Source: Adiantum capillus-veneris
Taxonomy: Eukaryota > Streptophyta > Polypodiopsida > Polypodiales > Pteridaceae
Direction: 5' to 3'
Assembly (NCBI GenBank): GCA_014529385.2
Contig: CM043963.1
Location: 72,002,412-72,066,411, forward strand
Length of the DNA: 64,000 nt
In this document: positions 56,402 to 64,000 of the stretch, piece by piece
Layout: each line of letters begins with the position of its first letter
Numbering within the stretch: position 1 is the first letter of the stretch
The notes under the pieces: generated by a model
Database searches by the model: none
What the model was told of the DNA's origin: nothing
What the model saw: the letters and a program-made list of their open reading frames with translations, nothing else
Position numbers and translations under genes: made by a program

Positions 56402-57573
56402 TGTGTAGCGGAAATTAGCATGAACATAGTGGGCATTTCATTAGAATAGATTCCTAATGAGAATTACAAGAGTGCTTGGGTGGAGAGAGCAACAAAAAAA
56501 ACATAACACCTAGTTAGATAGCATCAACAATACTTTCAAAAGAGAGATAAATTAAGCTATTGACAATAGTTGAGGACCGGATTTGCATGGAGCCGGTCCC
56601 CCCTCCAAAAGGCTTTGTATTATGGTTTCTCCCATCAAGAGAGACATTGTACAATACAATTCTTTGTGTTCCTTCAAGACTAGCTAGTGCAATGAAGATG
56701 AAAGCTTCATGCACTAAGCAAAACACTTAGTAAACACAACTTTAATTATCCCCGTTCTCAGACCCAAGACCTCACACACCTTCGAAGATGGTGAGAGCTA
56801 GCAGGGTATGATAGTAGATTGAGAGGAAGAAGGAGTATCTTACGAGAAAGATGTACATCTCCTCACATAATCACTCATATTAGCATAGATTTAGCTTAGT
56901 AATTAGCTTGGTAGAGGAGATGAGCATGCATTGAAGCTTGGCTCTTGGTTGGATTTGCATCCACAAGCCAAGAGTGTGTCGATGTAGGCTTCTATCTCAC
57001 AAGCTTGGAGTAGGTGATGAGCTCTCCATTAAAGCTTGGGAAGAGATAGTCTTCTCTTTCTTCACACATGAGATTGTGTGAGTGTGTGTGTGTGTGATAA
57101 TTCCTTGCAAAAAATCATCCCTTCTCTCTCTTGGGTGAGCCCTCTTGCTAATTGCTCTTGCAGGCTCCCCATTGGACCTCCCCAAGTCAAAAGCCAATGG
57201 CTATTGAGCAGCATAAGTGATAGCCTTCTGACATGTGTCCCCCTTTCCCCTTTTGTGAGAGCTTTAGGTAATTTAATAATTAAACTAAACTCTCATTGGA
57301 CCCCTTTGCCTCCTGGCCAATAGGAATCAGGCAAAGCCATTGGGCTCCTGAATGCTCATTGGACCCCTTGGGAGACTGTCCAATAGTCTTCTAGGAGACT
57401 TAATTCTCATTGGTTCTTTTATTAAGTGTTTTTAAATTAATTAAACTAGATTTACTCTAGCCTAATTCTCATTGGTCCACCTCCAAGGCCATCCAATAGG
57501 AATTGGGCACACCTTGTGGGCATCTGGGCTAGGGAGCTGACATGTGTCCCTAATTCCCTTTGTGTAAAGGGAG

Positions 57574-57628
<55 letters not shown>

Positions 57629-58080
57629 CTTTCTCTCTCATCCCCTAGAAGAAGGGCTCGCCCCCTCCCATGTAGGGATATGCAAAGACTTTTTAGTTAC
57701 ACACAAAGCATCCAATTTCCCCTAGGGTTGACCTTTGGACACAACCTTTGAATTTTGGAACCTTAGCATTTTGGAAGTCTTAATGGGCTGAACCTTAGGG
57801 TCTTTCTAGCCCATTGTTGCACATGGCTCTTTTGCAGATGGCCCCCCCTTTGGATCCCTATTTTCCCTCCTTTGGATCCCTATTGTGGCCGGTCTACTAG
57901 CTTAACCAATATTCTATCTTTTTCTCCCATGGCACTTCCCCACATTAAATGATCAGTTTAATATGAGAAAATCATTTAGGAGAATTAGATATTGATTATT
58001 ATGACAATTTAAAAGGGTTAGTGAGTTAGCGAGTGTAGGGAAAGTGTCTGGGCGGCCGACCACATGGTCTTTACCCAACA
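56402..58080 (-). repeat. Probable 3' LTR of copia element E
   Basis: On the minus strand a purine tract (AAGTGGGAGAT, 58091-58081) is followed by TGTTGGGTAAAG at 58080, a typical copia PPT/LTR start directly downstream of RNase H. The left edge near 56402 (minus CGCTACACA) is a guess because the other LTR is absent. The region holds a (GT)n tract at 57579-57628. Several CTCATTGG ... CCAATAG pairs lie between 57150 and 57510. Confidence 0.5.
57579..57628. repeat. (GT)n microsatellite
   Basis: About 50 bases of uninterrupted GT. Confidence 0.97.
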
Positions 58081-58432
58081 ATCTCCCACTTAAAGGCCAA
58101 TGTGGCTGCACGTGGTGACTAAAGCTAGTATGTACAACCGTGAAGCATGACAGCTTCACCCTTGTACAAAACTATTCAACCTACACCCATTAACTCGATT
58201 CAATGTGCAAACCGCTCCGTAGCTAAGCTCTTCGTAAGAGCATCGGCTGGGTTGTCATCAGTGTGGACCTTGGCAAGATCCAAACGTTTATCTATCAACA
58301 CATCCCAAATGATATGATACCTCACCTCAATGTGTTTTGACTTGGAATGAAACACGAGATTCCTTGCCAAAGCAATGGCACTCTATCTATCACAGTGAAA
58401 AATTGGAATTTGGTGGATGTCTAAATCTCCCA

Positions 58433-59760
58433 CTAAACGTGCCAACCATATAGCTTCCTAGCTGGCATTTGACAATACAACATACTCAACCTCTGTAGTG
58501 GAAGAAGACGTACAATCTTGGAGAGATGATCTCCAAGAAATGGCTTCTCTTGCAAATATGAAAATGTAGCCATGCATAGATCTCTTACTATCTCTACAAC
58601 CCGCATAATCTGCATTCGTGTAACCAACAATAGATGCATTGTTGTTGCCAAAGTGTAAGCACCTACTTGTTGTACCCTTCAAATATTCGAGGATATGTTT
58701 CACTGCTATCCAATGTTGCTTGCTAGGATTAGCCGTTTACTGACTAACCACTCCCACTACAAATGCAATGTCTGGCCTTGTAGCTACCATAGCATACATA
58801 AGACTACCTACAACCAAAGAGTATGACACACTTGCCATTTCTGCTCTCTGAGCATCTAACTTGGGAGAATCTTCCTTGCCAAGTTTCAAATATGATGGTA
58901 ATGGGGTACTCACTGCCCCCCCCCCCCCCGCCCCCCCCTCTGCATATTGAAATGATGCAAGACTTTGTGGATATAGGATTCTTGAGATAACTAAAGAATG
59001 CCTCTTTTTTGGTCTCTCTTGATACGCATACCAAGAAAATGATTTGTTGGGCCCAAATCTTTCATAGAAAAGTTTTTGTTGAGCATTTGCTTCAATATGG
59101 CAATCTCCGTAGTGGACTTTCTTGCAATGAGCATTTCATCTAATGAGAATGATCAGAGAACCATCACCGAGTTTCTTTATATACAAGCAGTGATTCTTTT
59201 GACTCGTTCTAAAACCCTAGGATCGCATTAAAGCGTCAAAATTTTGATACCATTTCCTTGACCCCTCATTCAATCCATAAAGTGCTTTCTTGAGTTTGCA
59301 TACAAGCTCCTCTCTATTAGGTTGTTCAAAACCTTCAATTTGCTTCATGTAAACATTCTCTCATAGATCCCCATGAAGAAAAGTTGTCTTCACATTCATT
59401 TGGACAAGATCCATGTCCTCTGCCATCTTGACCATTGGTAAGAATCTTTTATCAAAATCAACTCCCTTTTGCTGCCTAAATCCCTTAGCAACCAATCTAG
59501 CCTTGTACTTAGGCTTAGGATCATTAGATATAAACCCATTTGCAAGGCAAGGCCTTCTTGTTTTTTGGTTGAATATTGTTCTGGCAATTCAACCAAGTCC
59601 CATGTCTCAGATTGTATGGCCTACTCCCGCTTAACCTTATCTTTCATTTTCATGGCTTCTTGATAACAAGATGGCTCACCGCAGTCTGTCAGCATAATGT
59701 AATACAACCCTAGCTAAAATCGCTCAGGAAGATGTGAGGATCCCTCAAAGTCAGACTTCT
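58433..59760 (-). pseudogene. Element E reverse transcriptase and RNase H
   Basis: Broken RT frames include EAMKMKDKVKREWA, LVAKGFRQQKGVDFDKRF, MNVKTTFLHGDL and LKKALYGLNEGSRKWY. The YVDDM box is degraded to LDEMLIA near 59135. RNase H (58703-58433 and beyond to about 58120) has YLKGTTSRCLHFG, TNADYAGCRDSKRSMHGY and SKHIEVRYH. Confidence 0.8.
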
Positions 59761-59763
59761 GCT

Positions 59764-60672
59764 CTATGGCATGTCAATTGAAGCATTTCTAGTGGAAGGT
59801 ACGTCACAAGGCTTCTGAGTTGTCAGAGATTCCAAGACAATGTCCTCAAATGTGACCTTTCTATATTCAACCTCTTCAATAGGTTTCTTATGCATCTTTG
59901 ATTCATTGAAGATCACATGTGAAATGTGAATTAATTTGCATGATTTTGGGTGCCAAAGACGATAGCCCATCTCTCCATCTAGATCATTGCCAAGGAAAAT
60001 GCAGTTATGCAACTTTGGGTCTAGCTTTTTTTGGTGCTCTTTGGGCACATATGCATATTCCTCACATCCAGAGGCACGCAAATGATCATAATGTGGCTTC
60101 TTGCCATACCACAGCTCCTCTAGAATCTTGTAATCCAATGGTGTGCTAGGTGACATGTCGATAATGTGTACCGTTTGTGAGTAATGCTTCTGTCCAAAAA
60201 CCTTGAATCAGGTTCGCTATATAAAGCATGACTGTGACTTTCTCGTGAATCATTCGATTCATCCTTTTTGCAATTCCATTTTGATTAGGTGTGTAAGGTG
60301 TAGTAAGCTGCCTCGTAATACCCCTCTTACTACATAAATTCTCAAACTCCTTAGAGACATATTCTCCACCATTGTCAGTCCTCAAGAATTTGATATTCTT
60401 GCTAGACTGATTCTCTACCACAATGCTAAGAATTTCTAGAAAGTAGAGAAGACCCGATCCTTGTGTTGTAAAGGATAAACCCACACCTTTCTACTGGAAT
60501 TGACTATAAAAGTCAACAAATAGCTAGCTCCCCCTAGAGACTTGGTCGACATAGTACCGCAAACATCACTATGGACAAGCTCTAATGGCTGCAAACGCTT
60601 CCTATTCAGTGGCGATAAGGTCGTCCTAGTTTGCTTACCATACAATGCAATGTTCACACATAGAAAAATCAA
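59764..60672 (-). pseudogene. Element E integrase
   Basis: LELVHSDVCGTM and FLRTDNGGEYVSKEFE hold the two catalytic Asp residues. The usual NGVAER-type motif reads NGIAKRMNR, so the catalytic Glu is replaced by Lys. Two frame breaks separate the parts. The C-terminal part has LEELWYGKKPHYDHLRASGC. Confidence 0.8.
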
Positions 60673-60723
60673 AATAACTCAACACAGGCAAGTACCCAAA
60701 ACGAGCTAGTGTTTTCTTTCCTT

Positions 60724-61224
60724 CTAGCTCATATGGCCTAGCCGGATATGCCACAACGTAGTAGACGAAAACTCAACTACGAATATACAATCCTCTTTTA
60801 CACACAAAACGAACATAGAGTAAAGTGTTTCATGTTTTTGACCCCTGAGAATCACGAGATTTCCCTCATTGATTGACCATGAACCATTCCCAAAGGTGGT
60901 CATGTAACCCAAGTCGTCAAGCTGACAAGCAGGTATCAAAATTTTCACTAACTTGGGGACATGTTTGACATTCTTGACTATGAATTCCATGCCATTTCGC
61001 ATGACTAGCTTAATGTCTCCAACACCATGTATCTCAAGCTCATAGGCATTACCAAGATTGACTTTGCCACTAGTATGTGCATATGTAGAGAACCATTCTC
61101 TATGAGGTGTCACGTGGAAAGTGGCTCCAGAATCTATGACCCAATTCTGATCAAAGCTAGCATCTCGTGCAAGAAGAGCATCTGGACAAATGAGAACATC
61201 TAAGGAACCGAGGACCTTAGGCAC
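60724..61224 (-). pseudogene. Element E protease and pre-integrase
   Basis: WVIDSGATFHVTPHREWF carries an intact protease DSGA, followed by VKHVPKLVKILIPACQLDD. The pre-integrase end LWHIRLGHMS then meets a stop. Confidence 0.85.
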
Positions 61225-61298
61225 ATCTGCAATTTTGGGAGACTAGCACATTGAGCTCGTCAATCTTAGCTTTGCCCTTGCTCTCAGTGTTAGACATT

Positions 61299-61856
61299 TT
61301 ATTTTCTTGAAACTTTTTTTTTTGGCCATATGCGATAATCTTTCTTTACATGTCCCTTTTTTTGCCAATGGTAGCACTCTACATTGCGCAAAGAACCTCT
61401 AGATTTGCTATGAGAGTTCCCACGATCCTTACTTTTGGGATGGTATTGAGTGCGACCTGTATGACTCTTGCCACTAGCAACATATGCATCACCTTGCTTT
61501 GCAGGTTCCATAGACTTCCTACGTATCTCTTCACTGAGTAGAATGGAAACCCAAACAGCATAAACCAACTTGTCTTTAGGTGCAAAATTGCTAATCGTTG
61601 TGCAAAAGATATCCCATGAAGAGGGTAGAGAGCACAATAAGAAGATAGACCACACTTCTTTATTAAACTCCAGTCTTTGAGATGTCAATTGACTGAAAAT
61701 TACATTGAATGCATTCAAGTGCTCAAAAATTGTATCACCTTCTTTCATGCAAAGCTTGAAAAGCTTCTTCATCAAGTACACTTTGTTGCTTGCACTTTTT
61801 CTCTCATAAGTATTGGATAGCTTGTCCCATAAAGATTTAGCAGTAGCTTCATTCAC
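61299..61856 (-). pseudogene. Element E gag
   Basis: NEATAKSLWDKLSNTYE, LMKKLFKLCMKEGDTIFEHL and LLCSLPSSWD are classic copia gag (UBN2) segments. The zinc knuckle is decayed (CYHWQKKGHVKKDY, second and last Cys lost). Homology extends upstream of the ATG (DAKARSTICLHLAKYV), so the true start is missing. Confidence 0.8.
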
Positions 61857-61945
61857 TATAGGAAAATAGACATATTTGGCTAAATGTAAGCAAATAGTGG
61901 ACCTTGCTTTTGCATCTAAAATCTTTCATTGCAAACTCACTCATT

Positions 61946-62470
61946 GAGAGCGGACCGTGCACTTAGCGGCCGGCCAATCGACGTGAGGTGGGAAAAAGCA
62001 ACCTTGGTGTGAGCGCAAGGCCGCCAAGGGGTGCGCCCGCGGAAAAGAGTAGAACTCGGGTGAAGAGAAGATCCTTCTCAAACGCGATTTGCAAGCGAAA
62101 GAAAACCTCAAGACCCTCAAGATCCTCATGAACCCAAGAACCCAAGACCCTCAAGAACCCAAGTTCCTCGTGAACTTAATATATGGTTTCTTATTTCATT
62201 TAGATGGGACATTTAAAGATTTTTTTTTACTATGCGTGCTCAAAGATGGACTCTAATTGACCTTTTTGGATTAGCACATCTTGGACTTGAGCACTATGGT
62301 TAGCATTGTGTGTGCTCAAGAAAGTATGCATCTGTTAGCCATCCACAGAGAAAACTGGTGCCAAAATGATTGCCAAGAGTGTCAGTGAAGGCGTTGTACT
62401 TGTGCGTGTTTGAAAACCTAGAGAAATAAGTGTGCATGGGCTTAGAAGCCCCCCCTGTAAACCTACTGTG
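61946..62470. other. Non-coding flank with short CAAGACCCT-type repeats
   Basis: Around 62105-62170 the words CTCAAGACC, CTCAAGATCC and GAACCCAAGA recur in a short irregular tandem array. No gene supported. Confidence 0.5.
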
Positions 62471-62477
62471 AGAACGC

Positions 62478-62851
62478 CTATGTGTCGGTGTAGACTAGGA
62501 AGACGATGTCCAATTCTGTCGCGCCGGAGAGAAATATGTTGGCCGAATAGCCACCAAATCGGTCAAGGCCAATGTTGAGGCGCCAATGCAAAGCTGAAAA
62601 GAAATGGTCGATGTTGCCTTTCACAGCCGGACGGAAGTGCTTGCCGATGTCGTAGTTGTCGATGCCGAGCCAATGCTGAATCGCCAAGAAGAAGGTGTCA
62701 CCAAAGCTGTACCCACCGGTGTTGTGCCATTGCTGTTGGAGAAGAGCCAATAGTGCTCTCTCTTACTAATCTCATACCAATGATGAGCTGCCAAAAGTAA
62801 TCTTTGAAAACGACTCTTTGTTCCCTCGCTCGCTACCAAGTGTGTGTACAC
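62478..62851 (-). other. Unassigned open frames
   Basis: Two overlapping minus-strand frames (62750-62478, 90 codons, and 62851-62621) are open. The first has YSFGDTFFLAIQHWLGIDNY and LDRFGGYSANIFLSGA. I do not recognise it. It could be a retroelement leader fragment or chance. Confidence 0.2.
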
Positions 62852-62927
62852 TCTAGGAGAATAAAAAAATTTATTTTGCTTTTTTGTCGAGTATGTCTAT
62901 GAGTGTGTGTGTGGGAACAACACCTTA

Positions 62928-62961
62928 CACACACACACACACACACACTATGTTTCCTTAG

Positions 62962-63020
<59 letters not shown>
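62928..63020. repeat. (CA)n and (GT)n microsatellites
   Basis: CA run at about 62928-62949 and GT run at about 62966-63020. Confidence 0.95.
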
Positions 63021-63022
<2 letters not shown>

Positions 63023-63280
63023 GATTCTTGCTCAATTCCACTAGCTCATGCGGCCGGCTTTCAAAAGCCAAGGCCGCAGGAACAATCCCCACTCGGGGGC
63101 AGCCTTATAATGTAAAAAAATTAAAAAATAAAATAAAATTGTTATGCAGACTACCCCCCTTGCTCGGGCACAGGAGTGGGCCGCCCCCCCTTGGCACCAC
63201 CCTCTCTCTCTCCTCCATTATCTCCCACTCTCTCTCCTCCATTATCTCCACCACCCCCTCTCGTTCGTCTGCAAGCAGCC

Positions 63281-63282
<2 letters not shown>

Positions 63283-63358
<76 letters not shown>

Positions 63359-63455
63359 CCCCACCCACCCACCCACACACACACACCCAAACATTCACAC
63401 TCACATACAACCCCCCCCCCACACACACACTCTCACCCTCTCCCCCTCTCGTTCA

Positions 63456-63505
<50 letters not shown>

Positions 63506-63593
63506 CCCCCACACACACTCTCACATACACCCACCCACACACACACACACACTCTCGCTCGCTCTCTCTCTCTCTCTCACTCTCACTCTCGCC

Positions 63594-63628
<35 letters not shown>

Positions 63629-63755
63629 CACACACACACACACACACTCATGTATACACACACACATATACGCACTTACACACACATACACACACACACA
63701 CACACACTCACAAGCACACACACACACTCACGCATACATTCAAACAAACACACGC
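63283..63755. repeat. Compound (CT)n/(CA)n low-complexity block
   Basis: Long CT runs (about 63283-63355 and 63460-63502) alternate with CA-rich stretches to 63730. Frames of up to 290 codons cross it on both strands but consist of Ser/Leu or Thr/His repeats and are not genes. Confidence 0.95.
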
Positions 63756-64000
63756 ATGCCATACGCACGCACAAGAAGAAAAGACCGAAGGAGCTCGACA
63801 TCGATGCCCAAACAACAAAGAAGAACGACAAAATCACGCGATGGCGATGACAAATCAAGAAATGACGACGAAGGCATGCCTCGACCAGCCTCGGAAGTGA
63901 CGAATGCGCTACACCGACACACTAGCAAAGCCCGCGATTCACCGGCATCTCGTCCATGATGCATCTCCGCAGTAAACATCCGTAGGGTAATCTATTTTTC

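Larger units (their letters stand above)
58081..61945 (-). mobile_element. Element E: inactive Ty1/copia retrotransposon (minus strand)
   Basis: Read right to left the order is gag (61930-61299), protease and pre-integrase (61224-60724), integrase (60672-59764), RT (about 59700-58800) and RNase H (58703-58100). The PPT and a probable LTR follow. The 5' part of gag, the PBS and the 5' LTR are missing; homology stops near 61940. All pol domains carry stops or frame changes, so the copy cannot move. Confidence 0.85.

Noticed and set aside
63028-63900. 290-codon plus-strand frame and overlapping frames on both strands
   Set aside because: Almost entirely encoded by (CT)n and (CA)n repeats; the composition is Ser/Leu and Thr/His repeats with no domain.

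Overview
The window looks like nuclear DNA of a land plant. It holds two multi-exon genes with GT-AG introns. One is a cytochrome P450 of the CYP88 (ent-kaurenoic acid oxidase) type, the other a plant-type GRF/CCHC zinc-finger protein. Around them are plant Ty1/copia and Ty3/gypsy retroelements, including a Tat-type element with two RNase H domains, tRNA-derived SINEs, MITEs and very many (CT)n, (GT)n and (CA)n microsatellites. A large-genome plant fits, possibly a fern, lycophyte or gymnosperm, but the species cannot be fixed from the sequence. No bacterial, organellar or CRISPR features were seen.

Layout. (1) About 1-22.8 kb is a nested retrotransposon stack. A decayed Ty1/copia element (gag from 352, pol to 11066, PPT and LTR start near 22650) is split twice. 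Element B (4201-10697) sits inside its RNase H domain. B has 2.2 kb LTRs but only a gag-like interior and no reverse transcriptase. Element C (11187-22514) sits in its 3' untranslated region. C is a nearly complete Tat-type Ty3/gypsy element whose 2.7 kb LTRs differ by about 11 substitutions plus one microsatellite length change. (2) 22.8-29.2 kb holds two diverged relic genes of one unrecognised family in opposite orientation (22935-24440 plus, 29160-28120 minus). They flank a relic resembling a eukaryotic DDE-transposase-like protein. (3) 29.2-32.3 kb is a minus-strand Ty3/gypsy remnant with a PBS and an LTR TATA box. (4) 32.3-37.8 kb is intergenic, with a SINE, a MITE and a higher-order CT-rich repeat array. 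(5) 38110-47613 is the CYP88-like gene: nine exons, 502 residues, intact. Its introns carry a long hairpin, two MITEs, a SINE with a 15-bp target duplication and several microsatellites. (6) 51426-49006 on the minus strand is the zinc-finger gene: four exons, 478 residues, intact and convergent with the P450. (7) 51.5-64 kb is AT-rich intergenic DNA, a gag relic, a minus-strand copia relic with a probable 3' LTR, and microsatellites.

Only the P450 and the zinc-finger gene look functional. The P450 is expected to make gibberellin precursor GA12 at the ER. The zinc-finger protein is probably nucleic-acid binding. Nothing suggests that they act together. All exon joins, family calls and divergence counts were made by eye.
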